This document shows, piece by piece, positions 27,049-36,166 of a stretch of DNA of 64,000 nt; the stretch's first letter is position 1; every line of letters begins with the position of its first letter. Where the stretch lies: NCBI GenBank assembly GCA_964464925.1, contig CAYXLI010000006.1:124001-188000 (forward strand), given 5' to 3'. The position numbers were made by a program, and so were the translations under genes. Under the pieces are notes generated by a model, which saw only the letters and a list, made by a program, of their open reading frames with translations, was not told the DNA's origin and did no database searches. The DNA is from CAYXLI01 sp964464925 (lineage in GTDB: Bacteria > Acidobacteriota > Terriglobia > Bryobacterales > Bryobacteraceae).

Positions 27049-27882
27049 TCATTGACGCCGCGGCGCACGGGGCGGAGGCAGTTCGGCCACGAGTTGCTTC
27101 TCGCGTTCGAATAGCCCGGAGTTTGCGTTGTAGCTGCGCTGCGGCATGGTGGCAATCTCGGCTTCTACTGCCTTGATGCGGTTGCCTGGATTGGGGTGGT
27201 CCGAAAGGAATTGGGGAGCTGCGTGGCCGCCCTCCGCTTCGAGCTTTTCAAAGAAGCGGGCCATCTCGATCGGGTTATAACCTGCCTGTGCCATGATGTG
27301 CGACCCAAGCGCATCGGCCTCGCTTTCTGCATCGCGTGAATACTTCAGCAGCACAGCGTTCAACCCGAGGCCCAACCCTGCCTGAGCTACTTGTGCCCCT
27401 ACGGATCCGCGTCCGAGCACCGCGCCCGCGAGTGCGGCGGGAAGTTCCAACAGATTTGCTTTGGACATCTCATGAGTAGCATGGCGAAGGGCTACGTGCG
27501 AAATCTCATGCGCGAGCACACCCACGAGTTGGGCTTCGTTGTCTGCCGCCGAAACAAGGCCGCTGAAGACGAACGCCGGTCCTCCGGGCAAAGCAAAGGC
27601 ATTGATGCTCCGGTCGTTCAGCATCGTAAAGGAATAGGAATAATTGTCGGCTTGGGGTTGGCGCGCGAGTTCACCTCCCAAACGAGAGATGTAGCTTTGC
27701 AATTCCTGATTGTGGACGACATCAGCCTGCTGCATAATCTGGGCAGCCGCTTGACGCCCTAACTCCACGTCCTGCTGTTTCGTAAACGCGTTATAGCCCG
27801 GTTTTAAAGGAGCGCCAGCACGGTGGCTGCTGGCGCAACCGGTAATGACCATGACAAATGCAGCGACCACGGCGGCACGCAT
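27049..27882 (-). CDS. M48-family metalloprotease lipoprotein (BepA/LoiP-like)
   Basis: A 277-residue periplasm-facing zinc protease. Signal peptide with a lipobox ending at Cys16 (MVITGC). The zinc motif HEISH is at residues 125-129 and the third ligand Glu is probably in SRDAESEADALG. The NAFALPGG and FVFSGLV strands are typical of the family. BepA/LoiP relatives control outer-membrane protein quality. There is no C-terminal TPR domain, unlike BepA. Confidence 0.93.
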   Translation of the reverse strand: MRAAVVAAFVMVITGCASSHRAGAPLKPGYNAFTKQQDVELGRQAAAQIMQQADVVHNQELQSYISRLGGELARQPQADNYSYSFTMLNDRSINAFALPGGPAFVFSGLVSAADNEAQLVGVLAHEISHVALRHATHEMSKANLLELPAALAGAVLGRGSVGAQVAQAGLGLGLNAVLLKYSRDAESEADALGSHIMAQAGYNPIEMARFFEKLEAEGGHAAPQFLSDHPNPGNRIKAVEAEIATMPQRSYNANSGLFEREKQLVAELPPPRAPRRQ

Positions 27883-27928
27883 ATCGGCTCCCTCCGACTG
27901 GAAGACTCAACAGGGTATGTAGATGTTT

Positions 27929-28669
27929 CTAGTCCGTACCGTGAGTCCGGGCGCTGCCCGGGCCGATGTGGATATGCGCTGCCGTGGCGCTACCTTTCAT
28001 CGCAGCGCGAAACGCATAGTACGGAATGCCTAGGGTCTCCAGGTAATTCCGCAGCCACACGCCTTGCGGCTGATCCGGGCTGAGTGCTACATCTACGCGG
28101 CCTTGATGATTGAAGCCCATCGACTTGTGCGTACTGGTCTGACCGAGGGCGCTGATGGGCAAGGCACGGCCCCACTTGCGTACGTACGCCGCCGCCACGA
28201 TCTTCAAATCGACAGTAGTGAAGACGCCGTTCCCCTGGTACTTCTCCATGATCTTGCCCCGGCCGTACCTGCGTCGCTCCAGGCGTGCGGTTTCGACAAT
28301 GTCTTTTAGAACGCTCGCCCGCAGAATCGCCTGCTCCTGCTCACGGAACCGCTTTTGCAAATCCTGATAAAGAGCTTTCACATTTTCGGCGGTGTCGTCG
28401 CCGTTTGAGAGCGCCGCGCGCGCTTCCTTATAACGGAGTTCCTGGCGGTCCACGCGCCGCTTTGCGGCATCGATCAACTGATCGGCTTGGGCCTGGACGA
28501 AGCGCTGGGTCGTTTCTGAATCATAAATTTCCTGGGCGGACCAGGAACGGCGCAGCATCTCCTCGACGATCGCGTCATCTTCGCCGTCTGCTTTGGGATC
28601 GTACAGGGAAGCCGTCTGTGCCAAAGCGACGGCAGCGCAGAAAAGCGGCAACAGGACGGAAAGGCGCAC
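27929..28669 (-). CDS. Exported protein with M15-peptidase-like C-terminus
   Basis: A 246-residue protein with a signal peptide (MRLSVLLPLFCAAVALAQ). Residues 35-150 form long charged helices, probably coiled coil. The C-terminus has HKSMGFNHQGRVDVAL and AAHIHIGPGS, spaced like the H-x6-D and HxH metal ligands of M15/VanY-type D,D-peptidases. I infer a cell-wall peptidase-like domain; the match is by motif only and the domain is short. Confidence 0.6.
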   Translation of the reverse strand: MRLSVLLPLFCAAVALAQTASLYDPKADGEDDAIVEEMLRRSWSAQEIYDSETTQRFVQAQADQLIDAAKRRVDRQELRYKEARAALSNGDDTAENVKALYQDLQKRFREQEQAILRASVLKDIVETARLERRRYGRGKIMEKYQGNGVFTTVDLKIVAAAYVRKWGRALPISALGQTSTHKSMGFNHQGRVDVALSPDQPQGVWLRNYLETLGIPYYAFRAAMKGSATAAHIHIGPGSARTHGTD

Positions 28670-28831
28670 CTCCCCATTGTAGACTTGACCGGGTCCGCTA
28701 TGTCGAAACTACATGGCATGTAACGCGTTCGTACCTCGCGAAAATCTTTCTCACACCAGGCAAGGTGAATCACCAAGCCCGCACATTCAAAAAGACTTGG
28801 CTGATGGCACACCACGTGCTTTAGGAACGGC

Positions 28832-29005
28832 ATGGAACTTCTCACATTGATCACGGTGATGCTGGCAAGCTTTGGGATCGCGCTCGGGATCATGAAGGCT
28901 GCGCTGGAGTTTCTGCTGCATTCGATGATGGCGTCTACTGCCGCGCCGATGCCCCGCGTCCAGCGGCGTCCTGCGCGCATTTCCCTTGAGCAAGTCGCCG
29001 CCTAA
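28832..29005 (+). CDS. Small single-pass membrane protein (57 residues)
   Basis: ATG preceded by AGGA at 28823-28826, five bases away. The first 30 residues form one hydrophobic helix (LLTLITVMLASFGIALGIM), followed by a short basic Pro/Arg-rich tail and a final ISLEQVAA. No known family. The start, SD and codon pattern look real, and a hairpin overlaps its stop. Confidence 0.6.
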   Translation: MELLTLITVMLASFGIALGIMKAALEFLLHSMMASTAAPMPRVQRRPARISLEQVAA

Positions 29006-29030
29006 ACGGGCGCGACTTGCCCGGTTTGTT
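28991..29030 (+). terminator. Hairpin over the stop codon of the small membrane protein
   Basis: CAAGTCGC (28991-28998) and GCGACTTG (29012-29019) are perfect complements around the TAA stop, with a further GCC/GGC pairing inside. A competing stem CGGGC/GCCCG is followed by GTTTGTT. The U-run is weak, so termination efficiency is uncertain. Confidence 0.5.
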
Positions 29031-29114
29031 ATCCGGTTCCCGCCTGTTGCTTCCGGTGAGGCGTTTGCAGTCAGAGTAGCGCTCGTTCGATAGTGGAAAG
29101 TTGGAGGTTACCGA

Positions 29115-30899
29115 TTGAAGCGCCTTTTTATTCTGATTCTTGCCGCCGCCACCGTCGTTCCGGCACAGAGTATCTCCGAAGCCAAAAAGTTTCTGGATGA
29201 TGCGGAGACTCGCCTCCTCAGTGTTTCCAATGAGGCCGGCCGCGCTTCATGGGTTCAATCGAATTTCATCACGGACGACACGGAGGCTCTTGCGGCTCAG
29301 GCCAATGAGCGCGCCATCGCACTGGCCGTCGAGCTTGCAAAGAAAGCGACACGTTTCGACAAGACGCCACTGCCGGAAGACATGGCGCGTAAGATGAAGC
29401 TCCTTAAACTGGGGCTGACGCTGGCTGCTCCCGACAACCCCAAAGAACGGGAAGAGGTGACCCGTCTCGCTGCATCGCTGGAAGGGATGTATGGCAAGGG
29501 CAAATACTGTCCCGGCGGAACGGCGGACCCGGGCAAGTGTCTGGACATCACAGCCATCACCAAAATCATGGCGAATAGCCGCGACCCGAAAGAACTGCTG
29601 GGCGTCTGGAACGGGTGGCATTCCATTTCGCATCCGATGAAGGCGGACTACACACGGTTTGTGGCACTGGCCAACAAGGGCGCGAAGGAATTGGGCTTTG
29701 CCGATTCCGGCGCAATGTGGCGCTCGAAATATGACATGCAGCCGGACGCCTTCGCGAAGGAACTCGATCGGCTCTGGAATCAGGTCAAGCCGTTGTATGT
29801 CTCCCTGCACGCCTACGTTCGGTGGAAATTGCGGGAGAAATACGGCGACATTGTTCCGGCAAACGGGCCGATTCCGGCACACCTGCTGGGGAACATCTGG
29901 GCGCAGGACTGGGCGAATATTTATCCGCTGGTCGCGCCAAAAGATGCCGACCCAGGCTATGACCTCACGAAGATTCTTGTCTCTCGGAACACGACGCCGT
30001 TGCAGATGGTCCGGTACGGCGAATCGTTCTTCAAGTCCCTCGGATTCGCGCCTCTTCCAGACACGTTCTGGCAGCGATCTCTATTCGTCAAGCCGCGCGA
30101 TCGCGAAGTGGTCTGCCATGCCAGTGCGTGGGATGTGGACAACGTAAACGATCTGCGCATCAAGATGTGCATTGACATTACCGCCGAAGATTTCAACACC
30201 ATCCACCACGAACTCGGCCATAATTTCTATCAGCGGGCCTACAACACGCAGCCGTTCCTGCTCCGTGACAGCGCGAATGACGGATTCCATGAGGCGGTCG
30301 GCGACACCATCGCCCTATCCGTAACACCGGAATACCTGGTGAAGATCGGCCTGCTGGATAAAGCGCCGCCTGCTTCCAAAGACATCGGCCTGCTACTAAA
30401 TAAAGCCTTGGAGAAGGTTGCGTTCCTGCCCTTCGGTCTGCTGATCGATCAATGGCGCTGGCAGGTGTTCAGCGGCCAGATCACGCCGGACAGGTACAAC
30501 GAAGCCTGGTGGGCATTGCGGAATAAATATCAGGGCGTCGGCGCGCCCGACTCGCGTAGCGAACAGGATTTCGATCCTGGTGCGAAGTATCACGTCGCCG
30601 CGAATGTGCCCTACATGCGCTACTTCCTGGCTGATATCCTGCAGTTCCAGTTCCACCGGGCCTTGTCTAAAACCGCCGGCTGCACCTCGCCGCTGAATCG
30701 CTGCTCCATTTATGCCAGCAAAGAGGCAGGCGATAAACTGAACGCCATGCTGTCGATGGGGCAGAGCCGTCCGTGGCCGGAGGCTCTGAACGTCCTCACC
30801 GGTCAGAAGCAGATGGACGCGACCGCGATTGTGGATTACTTCGCGCCCTTACAGAAGTGGCTGGATGAGCAGAATAAGGGCAAGCCGGTCGGCTGGTAG
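29115..30899 (+). CDS. M2-family peptidyl-dipeptidase (ACE-like)
   Basis: A 594-residue exported zinc dipeptidase homologous to angiotensin-converting enzyme; releases dipeptides from peptide C-termini. Signal peptide ends at about AQS (residue 18). The zinc motif HHELGH is at about residue 364, followed by the third ligand in FHEAVGD. The length fits single-domain bacterial ACE homologues. The start is TTG at 29115 with GGAGG 8 nt upstream. It may supply peptides as carbon and nitrogen source. It is followed by efp after 43 nt. Confidence 0.93.
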   Translation: MKRLFILILAAATVVPAQSISEAKKFLDDAETRLLSVSNEAGRASWVQSNFITDDTEALAAQANERAIALAVELAKKATRFDKTPLPEDMARKMKLLKLGLTLAAPDNPKEREEVTRLAASLEGMYGKGKYCPGGTADPGKCLDITAITKIMANSRDPKELLGVWNGWHSISHPMKADYTRFVALANKGAKELGFADSGAMWRSKYDMQPDAFAKELDRLWNQVKPLYVSLHAYVRWKLREKYGDIVPANGPIPAHLLGNIWAQDWANIYPLVAPKDADPGYDLTKILVSRNTTPLQMVRYGESFFKSLGFAPLPDTFWQRSLFVKPRDREVVCHASAWDVDNVNDLRIKMCIDITAEDFNTIHHELGHNFYQRAYNTQPFLLRDSANDGFHEAVGDTIALSVTPEYLVKIGLLDKAPPASKDIGLLLNKALEKVAFLPFGLLIDQWRWQVFSGQITPDRYNEAWWALRNKYQGVGAPDSRSEQDFDPGAKYHVAANVPYMRYFLADILQFQFHRALSKTAGCTSPLNRCSIYASKEAGDKLNAMLSMGQSRPWPEALNVLTGQKQMDATAIVDYFAPLQKWLDEQNKGKPVGW

Positions 30900-30942
30900 A
30901 ATATAGCTTTCCACCTTTCAGGAGCAGACTCAACTTACAAGT

Positions 30943-31497
30943 ATGCAAGCTACACAGATCCGTCCGGGCATGGTGATCAGGTTCGAAGGCCAGTTATTCT
31001 CTATTTTCACCATGGTCCATCGGACGCCGGGCAACCTTCGGGCGTTCGTGCAGGTGAAGATGCGCAACCTCAAGAGCGGCGCAATTCACGAGCACCGCTT
31101 CTCCTCCACGGAGGACGTGGAGCGCGCCATCCTCGACGAGCAGGAAATGGAGTATCTGTACGACGACGGTGAATACTACTACTTCATGAACATCGAAACG
31201 TACGAGCAGATGCACTTCACGAAGGATTTTCTCGGCGACGCGACGGACTACCTCATTCCCAACCTGAAGGTCAACGTGGAGTTCTTCGAAGGCAAGCCAA
31301 TGGGCATTGAGCTTCCACCCACAGTCGTAATGACGGTGCTCGAAACCGAGCCGGGTTTGAAGGGTGCGACAGTGTCGAACGTCACTAAGCCCGCAAAGAC
31401 CGAGACCGGCCTCGTCGTGCAGGTGCCCCCGTTCATCAACGAAGGCGAGAAGATCCGGGTCAGTACTGCCGAAGGCGCTTACCAGGAGCGCGCCTAA
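30943..31497 (+). CDS. efp: Elongation factor P with Asn at the tip
   Basis: Relieves ribosome stalling at polyproline. 184 residues with three OB-like domains (KOW at 1-62, central 65-125, C-terminal 130-184 ending in the FINEGEKIRVSTAEGAY motif). The domain I loop that reaches the peptidyl-transferase centre reads TPGNLRAF. The residue aligned with E. coli Lys34 is Asn31. Neither the EpmA lysine nor the EarP arginine is at that place; Arg33 is two residues on. An unmodified or differently modified EF-P is implied. Its TAA overlaps the convergent stop of the M50 gene. Confidence 0.97.
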   Translation: MQATQIRPGMVIRFEGQLFSIFTMVHRTPGNLRAFVQVKMRNLKSGAIHEHRFSSTEDVERAILDEQEMEYLYDDGEYYYFMNIETYEQMHFTKDFLGDATDYLIPNLKVNVEFFEGKPMGIELPPTVVMTVLETEPGLKGATVSNVTKPAKTETGLVVQVPPFINEGEKIRVSTAEGAYQERA

Positions 31498-32198
31498 CCT
31501 ACTCTGTAAAGTATCCTCAGGGCCATGACGAAGATGGGCCCGAAGATGTAGTCGAATAACTGCCAACCGATCAACAGGCCGATCATGGAGAACATGCCGG
31601 CCTGTTGGCGAAATTGCTGCAGCCGCACCGCCATCCCCTCCGAAGTAAATAATCCCAACACACTGTAGCCGTCCAGCGGCGGCACGGGCAGCAGATTGAA
31701 TACGCCCAGCAGCAGGTTCAGCGCGAACAGAATACTGATGAATGTGGCCGCGCCCTCCCAGGCAGGCGATACGCCGTTTGCGGCCGCAACAACTGACTCA
31801 AAGCCTAAGGAATGCGGCAGCGCGAACACGCCCGCCCACAGGCCAATACGAATGAGCACCGCCGCCAGCAGCATCAGCGCAAAATTCGCCGCTGGACCCG
31901 CGAGCGACATCCAGGCCGCGCGCTTCGGCCACTTGCGGGACCAGAGCGGGTCATACGGCGCACTGGCCCAACCAAGCATCGCCCCGCCCATGAAGAATGA
32001 CAGGATCGGGATCACCACCAGTCCGAACGGCTCGCGCCGGATGTGTGGCACGGGATTCAGCGTCACCTGCCCGCCGTGAAATGCGGTCAGGTCGCCGCCG
32101 AGTTTGGCTACCCAGGCGTGCGCCGCCTCGTGACAAGTGGTCGAGAGCAGAAATGTCACGTACCACAGCGGCGCCAGCGCAAGTTCTTCGGGTCGCAT
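31494..32198 (-). CDS. Site-2 protease family membrane metalloprotease (M50)
   Basis: A 234-residue integral membrane protein. The zinc motif HEAAH is at residues 23-27 in the first membrane helix, and NLLPVPPLDG at about residue 188 supplies the third ligand Asp; both sit inside predicted helices. About five to six membrane segments. The short form without PDZ or CBS domains suggests intramembrane cleavage or a housekeeping role. It starts 2 nt after the epimerase stop. Confidence 0.92.
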   Translation of the reverse strand: MRPEELALAPLWYVTFLLSTTCHEAAHAWVAKLGGDLTAFHGGQVTLNPVPHIRREPFGLVVIPILSFFMGGAMLGWASAPYDPLWSRKWPKRAAWMSLAGPAANFALMLLAAVLIRIGLWAGVFALPHSLGFESVVAAANGVSPAWEGAATFISILFALNLLLGVFNLLPVPPLDGYSVLGLFTSEGMAVRLQQFRQQAGMFSMIGLLIGWQLFDYIFGPIFVMALRILYRVG

Positions 32199-32200
32199 AA

Positions 32201-33211
32201 TTAGAGCGTCAATGCCTCATCTTCCAGAGCGTACTCCTCTGCAAGATCCAGATCCGTAGGCGCATGCTCCCGTTCCCACGCAACCATACGGCGCAGCCCC
32301 TCACGCGTTTCGACCTTTTCGCGGTACCCGATCTCCCGCCGGATTCGTGACGTGTCCGGAATCCAGTGCTGCTCAAAATTGAGCGCTCTTTGCAGCCGAA
32401 ACGGAAGCCGTTCCTTCGGCACAATTACCAGCCGCCCGCTCCACACGGCGGCGACAGCGAGTTTCTCGGTCCAGCGCATCTCGGAATAGGTCGTTTCGTC
32501 GGACAGGTTGTATGGCCCGCTTGCTTCCGGGTGCATGGCCGTAAGCGCGATGCCATGCGCTACGTTGTCCACATATCCGCGGGGTGTGCGCCAGCGGGCG
32601 CGTCCATCGTCGAGGAGAATGAACGGGCGCCGGTCCACCATGCGCTTCAGGGTCGGCCAGTAGCGATGGTTCGGATCGCCCGGCCCGTAGACCAGCGGCA
32701 ACCGGATCACTACGCCACGCGCGGCAAGGATGGCACGCTCAACAGGAATCTTGTCGTACGTGTCTTCCATCCACGGCACTCGGTCGCGAATTGCATCCAG
32801 AACTTCGGGACCATAGAGGTTCAGGTGTTGCCGTAGCGGAGCGTCTTCGCCCAAGGGCGTATTATCCACATCGCCGTCTTCCGTACCGTGCGTCACGCCG
32901 CATGCCCGGTACACATCCATGCTGCTGATTGCCACCAGGCGCGAGCCGATCGGCTGAATACAGCGCACCAGGCGGTCGGCCTGATCACCGCTGGCGAGTA
33001 GGAAATCGATCACCACGTCCGGCTGGAAGGCAGCGATTTCACCCGCGTGCTGTTCGAGTTCATGAATGCTGCCGTGAATGTGATGCACGGGTACATCGCT
33101 GTTCGTCGTTTCGCCGCGATGAAACACAGCGACCTCATGCCCCGCGCCGAGCAGCGCGCGGACTGTAGGAGTCCCGATAAAACCTGTCCCACCAATTACG
33201 AGAGTGCGCAT
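32201..33211 (-). CDS. NAD-dependent epimerase/dehydratase
   Basis: A 336-residue extended SDR protein. The nucleotide motif is GGTGFIGTP at residues 7-15; SSMDVYRAC occupies the usual Ser position, but the YxxxK motif is not clear, so catalytic activity is uncertain. The C-terminal lobe is intact (LPLVYGPGDPNHRY; YNLSDETTYSEMRW). Possibly a nucleotide-sugar enzyme or RNA-binding CSP41-like family member. It overlaps the end of selA by 16 nt. Confidence 0.85.
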   Translation of the reverse strand: MRTLVIGGTGFIGTPTVRALLGAGHEVAVFHRGETTNSDVPVHHIHGSIHELEQHAGEIAAFQPDVVIDFLLASGDQADRLVRCIQPIGSRLVAISSMDVYRACGVTHGTEDGDVDNTPLGEDAPLRQHLNLYGPEVLDAIRDRVPWMEDTYDKIPVERAILAARGVVIRLPLVYGPGDPNHRYWPTLKRMVDRRPFILLDDGRARWRTPRGYVDNVAHGIALTAMHPEASGPYNLSDETTYSEMRWTEKLAVAAVWSGRLVIVPKERLPFRLQRALNFEQHWIPDTSRIRREIGYREKVETREGLRRMVAWEREHAPTDLDLAEEYALEDEALTL

Positions 33212-34503
33212 TGCACTGCCATGAGAAGTTCCTGATCGTCTCCCGGATCTACCGTTCTAAGATCCAGAAGCAACCGATCCTTTTCGATGCGAGCCACCAC
33301 CGGCGGCTCGCCCTTGCGGAGACGTCGCTCCAATCCGTTCACATCCTCGCTCCCGATGGAGAGTAGCCACGTCGGTATGGATTGCGCCGGCGTGGATCCC
33401 CCGCCGATCACGCTTTGGCCTTCCACGACCTCGGAACGCGCAATCCGGATCGCAAATTCTTCCGCGCGCCGGCGCACCGCCTCCGCGGAGAGGGCAATCA
33501 TGCTCAGTGCTGGAATCTGTTCATGTTCTCCGAGGATCAGCAAACGTACCGTGGTCTCCAGGGCCTGAATCATCAGTTTATCGAGACGCAGAGCCCGAAA
33601 CATAGGATTGCGGCGCAGACGGCTCAAAATCTCCGGTTTACCCGCCAGAACGCCGGCCTGAGGACCGCCCAAAAGCTTGTCCGTGCTGAACGAAACCACA
33701 TCGACGCCGGCTTCGATGCTGTCCTGCACCAGCGGTTCTCGAATGCCGAACGCGGATAGATCAACAACACAGCCGCTGCCGAGATCCTGATAGAGCGGCA
33801 GGTTATGCTTGTTGGCGAGCGCCGCCAGTTCTTTCAATTCCGGCTTTGCCGTGAAGCCCTCGATATGAAAATTGCTCGGGTGCACGACAAGAATAAGCCG
33901 CGTTCGCTCATTAAGCGCAGCTCGATAGTCGTCGATGGTGGTGCGATTCGTGGTACCAACTTCGCGCAGAACCGCGCCGGAGCGGCTCATGATGTCGGGA
34001 ATTCGAAAACTGTCGCCGATTTCGATCAGCTCGCCGCGAGAGACAATCACCTCGCCCCCCGCCGCAAGTTCATGCAGAGCAAGATAGACCGCGGCGGCGT
34101 TGTTATTCACCGCTATCGCCGGCGAGCCAATCAGAGTTTCAAATAAACCCGCCAGATGCGTATCTCGCTTGCCGCGGCGGCCTTGTTCGAGATCGTACTC
34201 CAGGTTCGAGTATCCCCGTATGGGACTGAACTCTGCGAGCGGGGCCCTTCCCAGATTCGTATGCAGCACAACCCCGGTCGCATTGATAACGCGCCGCAGC
34301 GAAGGATTCCGCAGCTTCTCTATCTCCTGGAACACCTCGGCTTCGAGCGCCGTTCCGATCTCCATTCCCGCGCGTATCTGCGCGCGTGCTAAGTCCAGAA
34401 CCCCTCGCGCGATATCGGCAACCAGTTCGCGGGGCGCTTCCGTCGGAACGCGGTTGATCAGTTCATCCACCGACGGCAGTGCTCGCAATTTCTCCTGCAT
34501 CAA
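33196..34503 (-). CDS. selA: L-seryl-tRNA(Sec) selenium transferase
   Basis: Converts seryl-tRNA(Sec) to selenocysteyl-tRNA(Sec) using selenophosphate. 435 residues, normal length; forms a decamer in bacteria. The PLP lysine is about K276 in SFSTDKLLGGPQAG; INATGVVLHTNLGRAPL and YSNLEYDLEQGRRGKRD are the family signatures. selB, selC and selD are not in the window. It is embedded in a minus-strand run oxidoreductase - selA - epimerase - M50 with overlapping ends. Its presence suggests the organism makes selenoproteins. Confidence 0.96.
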   Translation of the reverse strand: MMQEKLRALPSVDELINRVPTEAPRELVADIARGVLDLARAQIRAGMEIGTALEAEVFQEIEKLRNPSLRRVINATGVVLHTNLGRAPLAEFSPIRGYSNLEYDLEQGRRGKRDTHLAGLFETLIGSPAIAVNNNAAAVYLALHELAAGGEVIVSRGELIEIGDSFRIPDIMSRSGAVLREVGTTNRTTIDDYRAALNERTRLILVVHPSNFHIEGFTAKPELKELAALANKHNLPLYQDLGSGCVVDLSAFGIREPLVQDSIEAGVDVVSFSTDKLLGGPQAGVLAGKPEILSRLRRNPMFRALRLDKLMIQALETTVRLLILGEHEQIPALSMIALSAEAVRRRAEEFAIRIARSEVVEGQSVIGGGSTPAQSIPTWLLSIGSEDVNGLERRLRKGEPPVVARIEKDRLLLDLRTVDPGDDQELLMAVQCALS

Positions 34504-35645
34504 GCTCCGAACTCGCCCTTCCAGGTAGCTTCGCGCCCACTATAAATGGCAGCGCGTCCGAGCAGCGCAATCATCGTGCTGAGAGCCGAGCGTTCGGCAA
34601 CGTTCTCCGGATTGTTGCTTTGAATCCGTCCGAGGAATTGCTCGATGCCATCGTTCGTAATGTCGCGTTTTGAGTCAATCGTCTCGATCTCTCTCGGGCC
34701 CTTGATATGAACCATTTTCGCCCTGCTCGTGAGCAGAGTACCTTTTGTGCCCGTGAACTCTTCGCCCACACGGCTGAATCCCGCAGGCGTCAGTTGGTTC
34801 GCTTCGAAATTCACGTGAATGCCGTCGGGAAACTCAAACGTGAGCGAGAGGTGATCCAGAATCTCCATCGTTGTTCGCACCTTGCGGCCACCATAGCCAA
34901 CGGCACGCGTCGGTAGCCCGCCAAGGAACCAGTGCAATACATCGAAGTTATGGCAGTCTTGTTCCACAATAAAATCGCCCGAATAGTCACGGTAGCAGAA
35001 CCAATTCCGCAGCTTCTCGATCTTCGGATCGTCATAGGGCTTGCGCGTGAACGGATCGTTGCTGATCCAGAAGCCCCGCGCAGTAGCAAGAGTGCCGATC
35101 TCGCCGGCCTTGAGGCGCTTGTATGCTTCGAGGTAGACGGGGCCATACCGCTGTTGGAATCCGACTGAAACGCACTTCGAAGGATCGGCCTTCTTCGCTG
35201 CCGCGATGACGCGCCTTGCGCCGGCGGTGTCGACGCCCATCGGCTTTTCGCAATATACGTGTTTTTTGGCTTCAATGGCGGCTTCCAACATTCGCGGATG
35301 CTCAAAGGGCGGAGTCGCGATGATGACCGCGTCCAGGTTGGACGCGAGCATCTTTTCGAAATCTTTGTAGACGGCCGGCTTTTCCAGCTTCAGCCTGGCC
35401 GTCGCCACTTCGATTCGATCGTCGAACAGGTCACACAGAGCGGTGATTTTGGCGCGAGGGTCCGCATTCACGATGCCTGCGTCATAGGTGCCGCGGCCAC
35501 CCGAACCGATCAGCCCAACCGTGATTTTCGAGTTTGCCTGAGAGCCGCGCACAGCCTGCGGGCTCACAATCGTAAACGCGCCGGCAGCCGCCGGCACGCC
35601 ACTGAGAAAATTGCGCCGCGAAACCGCGGCGTCACGGGACTTCAT
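34500..35645 (-). CDS. Gfo/Idh/MocA family oxidoreductase with Tat signal
   Basis: A 381-residue NAD(P)-dependent oxidoreductase exported by the Tat system: SRRNFL twin arginine at about residues 9-14, then a hydrophobic stretch and VRGSQA. The Rossmann motif is GLIGSGGRGTYDAG, and YCEKPMGV is the conserved EKP motif. Exported Gfo/Idh/MocA proteins are typical of acidobacterial and planctomycete sugar metabolism. It overlaps selA by 4 nt. Confidence 0.93.
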   Translation of the reverse strand: MKSRDAAVSRRNFLSGVPAAAGAFTIVSPQAVRGSQANSKITVGLIGSGGRGTYDAGIVNADPRAKITALCDLFDDRIEVATARLKLEKPAVYKDFEKMLASNLDAVIIATPPFEHPRMLEAAIEAKKHVYCEKPMGVDTAGARRVIAAAKKADPSKCVSVGFQQRYGPVYLEAYKRLKAGEIGTLATARGFWISNDPFTRKPYDDPKIEKLRNWFCYRDYSGDFIVEQDCHNFDVLHWFLGGLPTRAVGYGGRKVRTTMEILDHLSLTFEFPDGIHVNFEANQLTPAGFSRVGEEFTGTKGTLLTSRAKMVHIKGPREIETIDSKRDITNDGIEQFLGRIQSNNPENVAERSALSTMIALLGRAAIYSGREATWKGEFGA

Positions 35646-35704
35646 GTTCGGGATTATATCGGAACGCAGGTAGCGGCGACTGCAAAATCAGCGTAGGATG
35701 CAAA

Positions 35705-36166
35705 GTGACGGAGAGTGTGATGCAATCGCACGAGTTAATCAAGGATTTCCTGAGCCAGCGCAGGATTGCGATCATCGGGGTTTCCCGTGATCCGAAGCAC
35801 TACAGCCGAATGGTGTATAAAGCTATGCGCGACCGCGGATATGAAGTTGTCCCTGTGAACCCGTCGGTTTCCGAAATCGAGGGCGAGCCCTCTTTCGAAC
35901 GCGTGCAGGATGTAGAACCGCAAGTCTACGGAGTCATCGTGTTGACGCCGCCTGCGCTCACAGATAATGTGGTGCGGGATTGTGCCGAGGCCGGTGTGCA
36001 TCGGGTGTGGTTCCGCCGCTCGCACAAGACGGCTGAGGAGTTCTGCCGCCGCCAGGGTATCGACGTAATCTCTGGCGAGTGCCCTTTGATGTTCCTCCCC
36101 GGCATGGAACTGCCCCATCGCGTTCATGGCTGGATTAGGCACCTGGTAGGAACCTATCCGGCTTAA
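35705..36166 (+). CDS. CoA-binding domain protein
   Basis: A 153-residue single-domain protein of the CoA_binding_2 family (YccU-like): RRIAIIGVSRDPKHYSRMVYKAMRDRGY, YGVIVLTPP, CPLMFLPG. Probably binds CoA or a nucleotide and regulates another protein. The start is GTG; an ATG five codons later is also possible. Its TAA shares one base with the ATG of the next gene, so the two are coupled. Confidence 0.9.
   Translation: MTESVMQSHELIKDFLSQRRIAIIGVSRDPKHYSRMVYKAMRDRGYEVVPVNPSVSEIEGEPSFERVQDVEPQVYGVIVLTPPALTDNVVRDCAEAGVHRVWFRRSHKTAEEFCRRQGIDVISGECPLMFLPGMELPHRVHGWIRHLVGTYPA

Noticed and set aside
28805..28820. Sigma-54-like promoter (TGGCAC-N-TGCT) before the 57-residue gene
   Set aside because: The GG and GC spacing fits, but transcription would start after the SD, at about the start codon. 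Not usable for this gene.
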